The notes below the pieces were generated by a model. The model was given only the letters and a program-made list of their open reading frames with translations. It was not told where the DNA came from and made no database searches. From assembly GCA_902545555.1 (NCBI GenBank), contig CACCGK010000009.1, forward strand, positions 1-34,827: a stretch of 34,827 nucleotides of DNA, written 5' to 3'. This document shows, piece after piece, positions 24,094 through 33,695 of the stretch. Both the position numbers and the translations under genes were made by a program. This stretch comes from an uncultured Pelagibacteraceae bacterium. GTDB taxonomy: Bacteria > Pseudomonadota > Alphaproteobacteria > Pelagibacterales > Pelagibacteraceae. Within the stretch, counting starts at the first letter, position 1. The number at the start of each line of letters is the position of its first letter.

Positions 24094-24960
24094 ATGAGTA
24101 ATTTTTTTTTTTCAATAATAATTCCTACATATAATAGAGCAACATTTATTACTAAATGTATCAATTCATTTCTAAAACAAAAATATAAAAATTTTGAAAT
24201 AATTGTTATCGATGATGGGAGTACCGATGAAACTAGAGAACTATTAAGACAAATTAATGATGAGAGAATTAAATATTATTTTCAAAAAAATTTAGAGCGT
24301 GGAGCTGCTAGGAATTATGGATTTTCAAAAAGTAAAGGTGATTATATAAACTTTTTTGATAGTGACGATCTTGCTTATAATAATCATCTTTCATCTGCTG
24401 TTGAAATATTAAAATCCAAAAAAATGGATATTTTTCATTTAGGTCATCATAAAATTTATAATGATAAAATCGTTAATGTTAATAATCCAGATGGTATACT
24501 TAATAATAAGATTTTATTTGGAAACATAATGCTTCCTATATCCACTTTCATATCAAGAGAGGTTGCTAAAAAATTTAATTTTTCTTCAGATAGAGAATTA
24601 TCAGGTTCTGAGGATTATTTATATTGGTTAGAAATATCGAAAAAATATAAAATTTACTCTTTTAAAAATGTAACTTCTGCCCTAATTTTGCATTCTACGA
24701 GATCTATGCAAACTGCTACAGGTATTCAAACAGAAAAAAGAGTAAAGAAACTTTTTGAACATCTTGATAAGATTAATAGTTTTTCGAAGGAAGAATTAAG
24801 AAAAATTAAGGGTAACTGCTGTCTTTTAATTGCAGTTCAATACTCTTTGGAAAAAAATATAAAAAAAACTATATCGTATATTATAAATTCTATTAAAAAT
24901 TACCCATTATATATTTTTAGAAAAAGTTTTTTTGTAACTATTAAAAATTTAATTTTTTGA
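24094..24960 (+). CDS. Glycosyltransferase family 2
   Basis: A 288-residue GT-A enzyme. SIIIPTYNRATFITKCINSF opens the nucleotide-binding domain, followed by IVIDDGSTDETREL, GAARNYGFSKSKGDYINFFDSDDL with the DxD-type site, and a later SGSEDYLYWLEISKKYKI that holds the acidic catalytic-base region (E-D). The C-terminus has moderately hydrophobic stretches but no clear long membrane span. It lies between the GT4 and the asparagine-synthetase-like gene (1-base gap), all co-oriented, so they are probably one transcript. Acts on the growing lipid-linked oligosaccharide; the specific sugar cannot be assigned. Confidence 0.88.
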   Translation: MSNFFFSIIIPTYNRATFITKCINSFLKQKYKNFEIIVIDDGSTDETRELLRQINDERIKYYFQKNLERGAARNYGFSKSKGDYINFFDSDDLAYNNHLSSAVEILKSKKMDIFHLGHHKIYNDKIVNVNNPDGILNNKILFGNIMLPISTFISREVAKKFNFSSDRELSGSEDYLYWLEISKKYKIYSFKNVTSALILHSTRSMQTATGIQTEKRVKKLFEHLDKINSFSKEELRKIKGNCCLLIAVQYSLEKNIKKTISYIINSIKNYPLYIFRKSFFVTIKNLIF

Positions 24961-24961
24961 C

Positions 24962-26827
24962 ATGTGTGGAATAAGCGGAATAATCGACTTTAAAAAGGAA
25001 TTCAAAAAAGATCAAATTAAAAATATTCTAAATAAATTTAATAAAATACTGCATCATAGAGGTCCAGATAGTGAAGATATTTGGGTTGATGATAATATAG
25101 GTTTAGCTCATACACGTTTATCAATAATTGATTTATCAAAAAATGGTTCTCAACCAATGATATCCGCTGATAAACAAACTGTAATTAGTTTTAATGGCGA
25201 AATTTATAATTATAAAGACCTAAAAAAAAATATTCCAAATGTTAAATTTAATTCAAATACAGATACAGAGGTAATTTTAGAATATTTTAACCTTTATGGA
25301 ATTGATCAAACAATTGAAAAAATGAATGGCATGTATGCTTTTTCAATTTATGACAAAAAAAATAATGAATTAATTTTAGCAAGAGATAGGGTTGGAAAGA
25401 AACCTATTTATTATTATTATGACGAAAATTTCTTTATTTGGGGATCTGAAATTAATATTTTTAAAAGTAGCCCAGTTTTACAGAAACTCAAAATTGACCA
25501 TAATGCGGTTTGGAACTATTTCAATGTTGGTTATATTCCAAGTCCTATTTCTATATTTGAAAAAATAAAAAAAATAAAACCTGGTGAAATACTAAGACTA
25601 AATTTAGATAAAAATTCAATAACTAAAAATAGAAAATATTTTATAAATAAAACGAACTTTTTAATTAATAATAACTTTGAAGAAACTTTAAAAGATGCGG
25701 TAAAAATTAGAACTATTTCAGATGTCCCTTATGGAGTTTTTTTATCAAGTGGAATAGATAGCACTTTGGTTGCATCAATATTAAAAGATTTAAATAAAAA
25801 TGTTGATAGTTTTTCGATCGGGATTAAGAATAATAATTTATTGGATGAGTCTTCTGCTTCTAAAAAAATTGCAAAATATTTAGGACTTAATCACCATGAA
25901 TTAATTTTAAATGAAGAGAGTTTGATAAATTATTTTCCAAAAATTAACAAAACTTATGGAGAGCCATTTTCAGATTCCTCCCAAATTCCAACATTAATTT
26001 TATCTGAATTTGCTAAAAAAAAAATAACCGTCGCTCTTTCAGGAGACGGTGGGGACGAAATATTTTGTGGATATAATAGATATTTATATTTAAAAAACTT
26101 TGAAAAATTATTTAAATTCATTTTTTTCTTGAATAAGAATAAAATTTCAAAAAAATTATTAGATAATTTAATTCAATCTAAATTTTTTAAAAATAAAGAA
26201 ATTAAAGTTATTGATAAATTAAAAAGCATAATCGATGCTAGATCCTTTGAAGATATTTATTCAAAACTTGTTAAAGTTCAAAGTAACAAAATAGATATTT
26301 TTAATCAAAATAATCAAGTTTTTGAGGAATTATACCTAAAAAATGAAAATATTTTTCAAGAAAACTATTTATTTCAATTGCAAAACAAGGATGTAGAAAA
26401 TTACTTACCAGATGATATTTTGACTAAAGTTGACCGTGCAAGCATGCAAAGTAGCCTCGAAGTAAGATGTCCTCTTTTAGATTATAGATTATCATACGCT
26501 CTTTTTTTAAATGATGATTTAAAAATTAAGAACGGCAAAACCAAGATAATACTAAGAAATTTTTTGAAAAAGTATATTGATATTGATTTAATCTCAAAAG
26601 AAAAAAAAGGTTTTGGAATACCCATAAAAAAATGGCTTAAAGAAGGACTATATGAAATTACAAATGATTTTATTAATTCAAAGACCCTTAAAGAGGATGA
26701 TTATTTAAACCATAATAAAATAAAAAAAATTTGGAAATTGCATAATTCAGATAAAATTGACTCTTCAAATTTAATATGGTCAACGCTTATATATTTACAA
26801 TGGAAAAATGAATGGTACAAGAACTGA
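24962..26827 (+). CDS. asnB: Glutamine-dependent asparagine synthetase family amidotransferase
   Basis: A 621-residue protein with an N-terminal glutaminase (catalytic Cys2 in MCGISGI, then HHRGPDSED, AHTRLSIIDLS, SFNGEIYNY, RDRVGKKPIYYY) and a C-terminal ATP-pyrophosphatase synthetase domain (FLSSGIDST as PP-loop near 258, FSIGIKNN, YGEPFSDSSQIPT, LSGDGGDEIFCGYNRY, and VDRASMQSSLEVRCPLLD). The domains and length are those of AsnB. Within a glycan island this family is often used to amidate uronic acids or other carboxyl groups of the polysaccharide. With two nucleotide-sugar dehydrogenases and a glucuronate epimerase nearby this is plausible, but true asparagine synthesis is not excluded. 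Its 3' end overlaps the next GT2 by 16 bases. Confidence 0.9.
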   Translation: MCGISGIIDFKKEFKKDQIKNILNKFNKILHHRGPDSEDIWVDDNIGLAHTRLSIIDLSKNGSQPMISADKQTVISFNGEIYNYKDLKKNIPNVKFNSNTDTEVILEYFNLYGIDQTIEKMNGMYAFSIYDKKNNELILARDRVGKKPIYYYYDENFFIWGSEINIFKSSPVLQKLKIDHNAVWNYFNVGYIPSPISIFEKIKKIKPGEILRLNLDKNSITKNRKYFINKTNFLINNNFEETLKDAVKIRTISDVPYGVFLSSGIDSTLVASILKDLNKNVDSFSIGIKNNNLLDESSASKKIAKYLGLNHHELILNEESLINYFPKINKTYGEPFSDSSQIPTLILSEFAKKKITVALSGDGGDEIFCGYNRYLYLKNFEKLFKFIFFLNKNKISKKLLDNLIQSKFFKNKEIKVIDKLKSIIDARSFEDIYSKLVKVQSNKIDIFNQNNQVFEELYLKNENIFQENYLFQLQNKDVENYLPDDILTKVDRASMQSSLEVRCPLLDYRLSYALFLNDDLKIKNGKTKIILRNFLKKYIDIDLISKEKKGFGIPIKKWLKEGLYEITNDFINSKTLKEDDYLNHNKIKKIWKLHNSDKIDSSNLIWSTLIYLQWKNEWYKN

Positions 26828-27807
26828 ACTTACATACTGAAGTAACAGTTATCTTAATTAATTATAATCAATCTAAATATCTAAGAGATGCAATTAAAAG
26901 TGTTTTAAATCAGTCTTATAAAAATTATGAATTAATTATTATCGATAATGGTTCCATTGATAATTCAAAAAAAATTATAGAGACATTCTTAAATGATAAT
27001 AGAATCAATTATTTAAACTATAATAAAAATGATGCCGTAACTAAAAGACTCAATCATGCAATATCTATAGCAAAAGGCAAGTATATAAATTTTTTAATGG
27101 CTGACGATATGATTGAAAAAAATAAACTAAATAGTCAATTAAATATATTTAAAAAACTAGACGATGATTATGGAGTTGTATACGGACCATCAATAATTAT
27201 AAATGAAAATAATAAAAAAAATTATTTAGCAGACGTTGTGAAGATTAACGGTAATGGTCTTTCTGAACAATTAAAAAAAAATCTGCTAAATGGACACATT
27301 AATTTTAATTCAGCCTTAATTAAAAAGAAATGTCTTATTGATTACCCAATGCTAGAAACTATCTTTATTGAAACAGAATCAATTTTCTTGTGCTTTGCAT
27401 TAAAATATAAATTTAAATATGATAGTAATCCAGTTTGTTATTTTAGAGAGCATAGTGAAAATATTGGAAAAAAAATTTTCGATAATCTTGATCGTCATAT
27501 TAAACGAATAGAAGAACTCAGAAAATTTAATTTAATAGAAAAAAAGTGTAAAGATGAAGAAATTCAAACTTATAAAGGAAATATTATTTTGAATATTATT
27601 TGGTATAATTTACGAACTAATGGAGCAAAAAAAAAGAACTGGAAATTAATTAGTGAGATAATAAAAAATCACAAATATTTACTTATAAAAATGAAATTTT
27701 TTTTATCTTTAATTTTAACACTCAGTCCAAATACTATAACTTTAATATTAAATTATATTATTGATAGAATCAGACGAACCAAACATAATAATATTAGACT
27801 AGATTAG
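26812..27807 (+). CDS. Glycosyltransferase family 2
   Basis: A 331-residue GT-A enzyme. VTVILINYNQSKYLRDAIKS opens the fold, followed by YELIIIDNGSIDNSKKII, RLNHAISIAKGKYINFLMADDMIE with an A-D-D metal-site variant, and a downstream IETESIFLCFALKYKFKY acidic region. The start ATG at 26812 lies inside the end of the asparagine-synthetase-like gene, so translation is likely coupled. The last residues are moderately hydrophobic (LILNYIIDRI) but do not form an obvious membrane anchor. It is the last gene of the rightward run and meets the leftward double GT4 with a 4-base overlap at the stops. Sugar unknown. Confidence 0.86.
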   Translation: MVQELNLHTEVTVILINYNQSKYLRDAIKSVLNQSYKNYELIIIDNGSIDNSKKIIETFLNDNRINYLNYNKNDAVTKRLNHAISIAKGKYINFLMADDMIEKNKLNSQLNIFKKLDDDYGVVYGPSIIINENNKKNYLADVVKINGNGLSEQLKKNLLNGHINFNSALIKKKCLIDYPMLETIFIETESIFLCFALKYKFKYDSNPVCYFREHSENIGKKIFDNLDRHIKRIEELRKFNLIEKKCKDEEIQTYKGNIILNIIWYNLRTNGAKKKNWKLISEIIKNHKYLLIKMKFFLSLILTLSPNTITLILNYIIDRIRRTKHNNIRLD

Positions 27808-30029
27808 TTCTTTAGGTCTTTTAAAACTTTACTGTAAACAATATCCCATTTTTTTATAATTTTTTCATTACTATAACTATATTCAGCATACTCTCTTCCA
27901 ATTTTCCCTATTTCTTCTCTTTTTTGTTTATCTACAATAAGTTTTTCGATTTGGTTGTACCAATCATTATCATCAAAACAATAATGATTTAAATTAGCAT
28001 TCTTCATTGTTCTATAGTAAGCATTTGATGCACTTGTTATAACTGGCAAACCCAGTCTCCAAAAAAGTAATAATTTATTCTCAGGTTTTCCTGCTATAAA
28101 ATTATCTTTCAAATCAGTTGGTATTATAGCTAAATCTGAATTTAAAATTATTTTATAATAATTATTAAGACTCCATTTATGTAACTTAAAAATACTATTT
28201 CTTTTAAATATTTTATTTATTTGTTGAAAAGTATGAACATCATAAAATTTGTTAAGATAACTTTTGTATTTTACATCGGTTATGACATTTAAATTTAATT
28301 TATATTTCTTTGATAATTCTATTAAGACCGAGGAAACAATTTTCAACAGATATACGTTTTGTGGAAGTCCTTCCCATACTATCTGAAATTCAGGACCACT
28401 CTGTTTATAATTTTTTTTGTATGTAGATTTAACCGTCGTATCTTTAAGATCTAATATTACCTCTACATTCTTATTATATTTTTGAATTAATTTTTTCTGC
28501 TCAATTGTGGAACAAATAACAAGATTTGCTCTTTTGCACATTTTTCCCAGCAAATTCCAATAGTTAAAATATAATTTTTTGTGCTGACCAAAAAAATACT
28601 TTGCAATACTTCTCAACCAACCCTTAACATTCGTTTTGCTTATACTTAAGTAAGAGTCCGTTAAATCATAAATTATATATGAATATTTTTCATGAAGCCA
28701 TCGGGTAATATCTGCTTGTTGAGTTAAAAAAACAATTTTATGACTTGAGATGTCATTCAATATCTTAAAAGGTAATTTTTTCTTTTGTAAAAAAAATGCA
28801 AATCGTCTTCTATCGCCAGGTGAATTAAGATCTTTTGTTAAAGGAACTAAACCAATCTCTTCATAACTTTTGGTATCACAATTAAAAATAATATTTTGAT
28901 ATATTTCAAGATACTTTCGAGAGATTAAACTAATATTAAAATTAGACAAATTACTTTTTAGACCTTTTAACAAATTTGTCTTTTTTTGAGTTTTAAAATT
29001 CACTATTTTATATAATTTATTTGCAATTTGTTTTGGTTTTTTTATCGGAATAATTAAATTAGGGTCATTTACTATTTTAGTAGAATCCCCAACATCTGTA
29101 CTAACAGTTAAAGTATTATTTATTATACTTTCAACTAATACATTTGGAAAACCTTCAGAATCTGATGAAGTTAGACAAAAAATGTCTAAAATTTGATATA
29201 TATCATTTATGTCAACAGATTTAGGCTCTAAAAGAATAACGTCGTTTTTTAAATTTTTATCATGTATTTGTTTCAACAGTTTTTTATTCTGTTTAATGCC
29301 TTTTCCTAAAATAAGAAATTTAACTTTATTTATTTTTTTTTTGAGAAAATAAGCACTTCTTACAAAAGTAGAATGATCTTTCATTGGATGATCTCTTCCT
29401 ATATTTCCAATTAAAATATAATCTTTGCCTATACCGATTTGTGATCTCAAAAAATTTCGTACACTTGTTTTTTTAAAATTACTTATATTATTTAAATTAT
29501 ATCCATTATGAATCACCTCAATCTTTGATTTTTCATACCCTAAATTTATATGATCTTTTTTTCCATTGTGAGAGTTTGCAATTATTTTTTTTGGAATTAT
29601 TCCAGAAAAAATTGATAAAATTCTCACAAACATTCTGCTAAAAAAATTAAGATGTCTCATAGTATTTGAAGATCTTATACTCCAAACAATATTTTTTCTT
29701 TTTTGCAATATTGAAATTATTGTAGCTATAAGATCTGATCCATAAAGCCAACTATGAATTAAATCTGGATCAATTTTATTTATTAAATTATAAATTTTAA
29801 AAAATACTAAAAAAGAATTATTTTGTTTATAATTTAATTCGTAAATTTTTATATTTTTAAGATATTTTTTATAATAACTTGAAATATCATCAATACTCAA
29901 AATATGTATTTCATAATTAATATTATTTTGATTTTTTGACAAATAATTACATAAAGAAACTAAATTTTTTTCTGCTCCACCAATTTGTAAACTGTTTATT
30001 ATATATAATATTTTAATTTTTTTTTTCAT
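27804..30029 (-). CDS. Fused double glycosyltransferase (GT4 plus GT4-like)
   Basis: A 741-residue protein, about twice the usual GT4 length. Residues 1-382 are a complete GT4: ILYIINSLQIGGAEKNLVSL at the start, IHSWLYGSDL, NSHNGKKDH, VIHNGYN, LIGNIGRDHPMKDH, and the ExxxxxxxE nucleotide site DSEGFPNVLVES (Glu292, Glu300). After a linker near 385-395 a second GT-B-like unit begins, with LNSPGDRRRFAFFL, DITRWLHEKYS, IVWEGLPQNVYLLKIV, and a late GKPENKLLLFWRLGLPVITSAS. The second unit lacks the classic ExxxxxxxE spacing. The frame is continuous and the gene overlaps the upstream GT2 by 17 bases, so this is a true fusion rather than two merged genes. It may add two consecutive sugars or pair a catalytic with a recognition unit. 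Confidence 0.82.
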   Translation of the reverse strand: MKKKIKILYIINSLQIGGAEKNLVSLCNYLSKNQNNINYEIHILSIDDISSYYKKYLKNIKIYELNYKQNNSFLVFFKIYNLINKIDPDLIHSWLYGSDLIATIISILQKRKNIVWSIRSSNTMRHLNFFSRMFVRILSIFSGIIPKKIIANSHNGKKDHINLGYEKSKIEVIHNGYNLNNISNFKKTSVRNFLRSQIGIGKDYILIGNIGRDHPMKDHSTFVRSAYFLKKKINKVKFLILGKGIKQNKKLLKQIHDKNLKNDVILLEPKSVDINDIYQILDIFCLTSSDSEGFPNVLVESIINNTLTVSTDVGDSTKIVNDPNLIIPIKKPKQIANKLYKIVNFKTQKKTNLLKGLKSNLSNFNISLISRKYLEIYQNIIFNCDTKSYEEIGLVPLTKDLNSPGDRRRFAFFLQKKKLPFKILNDISSHKIVFLTQQADITRWLHEKYSYIIYDLTDSYLSISKTNVKGWLRSIAKYFFGQHKKLYFNYWNLLGKMCKRANLVICSTIEQKKLIQKYNKNVEVILDLKDTTVKSTYKKNYKQSGPEFQIVWEGLPQNVYLLKIVSSVLIELSKKYKLNLNVITDVKYKSYLNKFYDVHTFQQINKIFKRNSIFKLHKWSLNNYYKIILNSDLAIIPTDLKDNFIAGKPENKLLLFWRLGLPVITSASNAYYRTMKNANLNHYCFDDNDWYNQIEKLIVDKQKREEIGKIGREYAEYSYSNEKIIKKWDIVYSKVLKDLKN

Positions 30030-30885
30030 TTATTTTTAAATTAATTAAATCAACTAGGAATATAAATAAACCAAAAATAAAAAAAATAAAAATTTTAAAA
30101 TCAATTTTTAAAGGTTTTTTAGAGTGGAGTGAGTATCTTATAAAATTTATTAAGGAGGCAAGTCTAAAAATATTAGATTTGTATTTTTGATTTTTATAAT
30201 AAATCCAGTATAAATTTTTCATATGAATTGGACTTTTAAATTTAGTTAAATTTATTCTATGGGTAATTCCATCTTCAAAATATTCTTTTAAAACAACTGG
30301 TTTGTTCACAAAAATACAATTTAATTTATGTGAAGCTTTTGCCCAGATTAATCCTGTTGGGACTCTTTCAAACCTTTTAATTTTGATTTTTTTTATTGTT
30401 TTTTTTAATAATTTAGAGTCTACAGTCTGTTTCATGTCAGTTTTAATTCCTAAATCTGCTGTAATAGATATAAAATTTCCATTCATATCTGGAGGAGTCG
30501 AATTAATAACTTTTAAATTATTTTTCTTAACTAAAGTTCCAAAAACATAAAACTTATTTTTTTTTGTTTTCAAAGAACTTAGAATAATGTCTATACCATT
30601 TTTTAAAAATTTATCATCATCATCAAGAATTATTGAAAATTTACCTTTTGCTTTGTTTATACCATAAAATAATGCTTTTGATCTTCCAGAATTTTTAATT
30701 TTAAAAAAATTTATATTAATTTTTTTTTTAAACTTAAAAAAAAAATTTTTTAAATCATAATTTGATCCATCATCAACTACTATGACTTCAAAATCTTTTG
30801 TTTTTCCGTTTATTGATTTTAAACAACGTGTTAATAATTTTTTCCTATTATAAGAAGGAATAATTATTGACAATATTGGTCGCAT
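30013..30885 (-). CDS. Glycosyltransferase family 2 with C-terminal membrane anchor
   Basis: A 290-residue GT-A enzyme. SIIIPSYNRKKLLTRCLKS and FEVIVVDDGSNYDLKN open it, followed by RSKALFYGINKAKGKFSIILDDDDKFL with the DxD site and a downstream DFKIFIFFIFGLFIFLVDLINL that looks like one membrane helix near residues 262-282. The gene shares one base with the UDP-glucuronate epimerase stop and overlaps the double GT4 by 17 bases, so it sits inside a tightly coupled leftward operon that also contains the flippase and phosphonate genes. The donor could be UDP-galacturonate or a phosphonate-bearing precursor, but nothing in the sequence decides. Confidence 0.85.
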   Translation of the reverse strand: MRPILSIIIPSYNRKKLLTRCLKSINGKTKDFEVIVVDDGSNYDLKNFFFKFKKKININFFKIKNSGRSKALFYGINKAKGKFSIILDDDDKFLKNGIDIILSSLKTKKNKFYVFGTLVKKNNLKVINSTPPDMNGNFISITADLGIKTDMKQTVDSKLLKKTIKKIKIKRFERVPTGLIWAKASHKLNCIFVNKPVVLKEYFEDGITHRINLTKFKSPIHMKNLYWIYYKNQKYKSNIFRLASLINFIRYSLHSKKPLKIDFKIFIFFIFGLFIFLVDLINLKINEKKN

Positions 30886-31901
30886 TAAGTTTTAATTTTA
30901 TAATATTTTTTATACCAATCTATAAACTTAATTAACCCGTCATTAATTTGTGTTTTTGGAAATTTATTGTTTATATTTTTTAATTTAACTATATTGGCTT
31001 TAGTTTTAAATATATCGCCTGGTTGAATTTTTAATAATTTTTTTTTACTTTTCTTTGATAATAATTTTTCAATTCTTAAAATCAAATCCATCAGCTTAAC
31101 AGATTTATCATTACCTAGGTTAACTATATTATAAGGTGCAAAACTTTCATCGACATTTAAAATTTTTTTATTTTTTTTTTGTAAATTTTTTTTGGGTATT
31201 TTTTTTATTAAACTACAAATTCCCTCAACAATATCATCGATATAAGTAAAGCTTCTTTCGTGTTTGCCATAATTAAAAATATCAATTTTTTTGTTTTCAA
31301 TAATATTTTTTACAAACATAAAGATTGACATATCCGGTCTTCCCCAAGTACCATATACTGTAAAAAATCTCATTCCTGTGGTTGGAAGATTAAATAAAGA
31401 ACTGTAAGAATGTGCTATTAATTCATTGGATCTTTTTGTAGCTGCATAAAGTTGCAAAGGATGATTTACTTGATCAGTCTCCTTATATAAATTTTTTTTT
31501 GAATAACCATATACACTACTTGAACTTGCATAAAGAAAATGTTTGATTTTTTTTCTTTTTGCCAATTCAATAGTATTTACAAAACCGACTAAATTACTAT
31601 TAACATAAGCATGTGGATTTTTTAAAGAATATCTAACGCCTGCTTGTGCTGCTAAATTTATAATTATATCAAACTTTTTAGCTAAAAATTTTTTTATAAA
31701 TTTGTTGCTACTTATATTTTCTTTATAAAATTTAAATTTTTTTTTTAATTTTATTAAATTATTAATTCTATCTCTTTTTAATTTAGGATCATAATAACTA
31801 TTTAAATTATCTACACCAATGACATAGTGACCTTGGCTTAATAATTCTTTCGCTAAATGGAAACCTATAAATCCTCCCACACCTGTTAATAAAATGTTCA
31901 T
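30885..31901 (-). CDS. UDP-glucuronate 4-epimerase
   Basis: Interconverts UDP-glucuronate and UDP-galacturonate with bound NAD. The 338-residue SDR has GVGGFIG (7-13), VDNLNSYYDPKLKRDRI, NLAAQAGVRYSLKNPHAYVNSNLVGF, SSSSVYG, catalytic Tyr152/Lys156 in YAATK, RFFTVYGTWGRPDMS and ERSFTYIDDIVEGI. The NLNxYYDxxLKxxR and AGVRYSxxNPxAYxxSNLxGF blocks are specific to UDP-glucuronate 4-epimerases (LpsL/Cap1J type) rather than GalE. It overlaps the ABC transporter gene by 4 bases and the GT2 by 1. A UDP-glucose dehydrogenase of the ordinary kind is not certain in the window; the 9745 gene could serve. Confidence 0.9.
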   Translation of the reverse strand: MNILLTGVGGFIGFHLAKELLSQGHYVIGVDNLNSYYDPKLKRDRINNLIKLKKKFKFYKENISSNKFIKKFLAKKFDIIINLAAQAGVRYSLKNPHAYVNSNLVGFVNTIELAKRKKIKHFLYASSSSVYGYSKKNLYKETDQVNHPLQLYAATKRSNELIAHSYSSLFNLPTTGMRFFTVYGTWGRPDMSIFMFVKNIIENKKIDIFNYGKHERSFTYIDDIVEGICSLIKKIPKKNLQKKNKKILNVDESFAPYNIVNLGNDKSVKLMDLILRIEKLLSKKSKKKLLKIQPGDIFKTKANIVKLKNINNKFPKTQINDGLIKFIDWYKKYYKIKT

Positions 31902-33694
31902 AATTTCTTTTTAACTTCTTTGTTTACAGTCAACTCTTTAAATAACAAGTTATTTGTTGATAATTCATTAAAATCTCCTTGGGCAACTATTTTTCCATTA
32001 TCTAACAAATAAATATTATCAAAATTTTTTAAAAGATTAGTGTTATGAGTTATTAAAATTATTATACTTACATTAGTAAATTCAAGAATATTCGAGAGAA
32101 TTTTATTTTGATTAATTGAGTCTAATGCACTTGTGGCTTCATCTAATATTAAAACTTTTGGATTATTATATAATGCCCTAGCAATTCCAATTCTTTGTTT
32201 TTGACCTCCCGAAAGGGATTTTCCATAATTTCCTATTTTATCATTGTTTATATCTATATTATTATTCTCCAAAAAATCATTCAAAAGGCAAATTTTTGAT
32301 AATTTATCAATTAATTCTTTATTATGTTCTTTATCAATAGAGATGTTTTTTGAAATTGTGTCATTAAACAAAAATATACTCTGGGAAACAAATCCAATTT
32401 GTTCTCTTATGGATTTAAGTGATAACTTTTCGATGTTTTTATCATTTACTAAAATTGATCCGTTATTTGGATCAATAAATCCTAATAATAAATCAATGAC
32501 TGTAGATTTTCCAGAGCCAGATTTACCTACAATTCCTATTTTTTGATTTTCTTTAAAAAATAAATTGATTTTGTTAATTGTTTTATTCTGATTATATGCA
32601 AATGATACATCATCAAACTTAAGTGATGATATCTCTTTAATTTGTATTTTTTCCTCATCAGAAATTTTTGAAATTTTACTTAATTGTTTATCTTGTTGTA
32701 ATTCTTCATAAATTGTCTCAAATGAATCTCTATGTCCATATAGATCAGTTAGTGCATAATAAATTGCTTGCATTGCGGGTAATAATTTATATCCAGCGGA
32801 TCCAAATATTGCTAAATTAAGAATCATATCATCAGTAGAAGAATCGAAGTATAAAAAAACTGAAATTATTATTATTAAAATAGTAAAACTAAATAATTCA
32901 ATTACATATTTTGGAACATTTCCGATTGTCTTTAAAAATATTTGATTTGAAGCTATTTCATTAAAATTATTTCTTACTTGTTTTTTCAAAAATTTTGTTC
33001 TGTCATAATAAATAGCTTCTCTAATACCTGATAAAGTATTTGAAATATATTCATAAACAAAACCTAACTGATGAGTTATTTCTTTACCTGCTTTATCTAC
33101 TTTTTTCTTAAAAAGTTTTCTAGTTATGCCATAAAACAAAAGTATCAAAAAAAAAACTATTAAAGAAATTTTAAAGTTATAAAACAGCAGAACTACAAAA
33201 ATCATTAGACAAATTAAAATTTTTGAGAGAGCTGTTACAAGGCCTCTTAAAAATTGATCTGTAAATCTTTGAACATCTGCTGTTATTTTTTTAAATATTA
33301 TACTGGTATCATTATTAACAAAATACAAATAATCCTGATTTAAATAATAGTTGTAAAGTCTTTGAGAAAAATCTGATCCAACAAAACTGGTAAAACTATT
33401 TTGATATTTTATAGACAAAATATTTGTTATAGCTGATAAAAAAAATAAAATGATAATAGATACACCTGCATAAATAATAGTTTCTAATCTACTTAAATTG
33501 TAATAACTAATTAAATTATCAAATAATGAAAAATTTATACTTACGTTAAGAATCATTGATAAGTATATAGCTAAACAACCAATTGAGATAATTTCTAATA
33601 ACGATGAAATCCCAATCAAAAATTGAAGTTTATAAAAAAAAATTAATTGATCTTTTGATAAAATTGAAAAAAAATTTCTTAATGTTTTTATCAC
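31898..33694 (-). CDS. ABC transporter, fused permease and ATPase (PglK/MsbA-like flippase)
   Basis: A 598-residue half-transporter. The first 320 residues hold about six membrane helices, including 20-48, 72-96 and 157-190. The C-terminal ATPase has Walker A GKSGSGKS (390-397), Q-loop GFVSQS (434-439), signature LSGGQKQR (494-501), Walker B LILDEA (515-520) and the switch His in ITHNT. The layout and length match lipid-linked oligosaccharide flippases such as PglK and the lipid A exporter MsbA. In this island a glycan-lipid flippase is most likely, since no Wzx-type flippase is seen. It overlaps the epimerase gene by 4 bases and follows the aminotransferase with a 1-base gap, so it is cotranscribed with phosphonate genes. 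Confidence 0.9.
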   Translation of the reverse strand: MIKTLRNFFSILSKDQLIFFYKLQFLIGISSLLEIISIGCLAIYLSMILNVSINFSLFDNLISYYNLSRLETIIYAGVSIIILFFLSAITNILSIKYQNSFTSFVGSDFSQRLYNYYLNQDYLYFVNNDTSIIFKKITADVQRFTDQFLRGLVTALSKILICLMIFVVLLFYNFKISLIVFFLILLFYGITRKLFKKKVDKAGKEITHQLGFVYEYISNTLSGIREAIYYDRTKFLKKQVRNNFNEIASNQIFLKTIGNVPKYVIELFSFTILIIIISVFLYFDSSTDDMILNLAIFGSAGYKLLPAMQAIYYALTDLYGHRDSFETIYEELQQDKQLSKISKISDEEKIQIKEISSLKFDDVSFAYNQNKTINKINLFFKENQKIGIVGKSGSGKSTVIDLLLGFIDPNNGSILVNDKNIEKLSLKSIREQIGFVSQSIFLFNDTISKNISIDKEHNKELIDKLSKICLLNDFLENNNIDINNDKIGNYGKSLSGGQKQRIGIARALYNNPKVLILDEATSALDSINQNKILSNILEFTNVSIIILITHNTNLLKNFDNIYLLDNGKIVAQGDFNELSTNNLLFKELTVNKEVKKKL

Positions 33695-33695
33695 T

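Noticed and set aside
32244-32546. 100-codon plus-strand frame
   Set aside because: It lies opposite the conserved ABC ATPase domain (Walker A to signature region) and shows no recognisable protein features, so it is a shadow frame.
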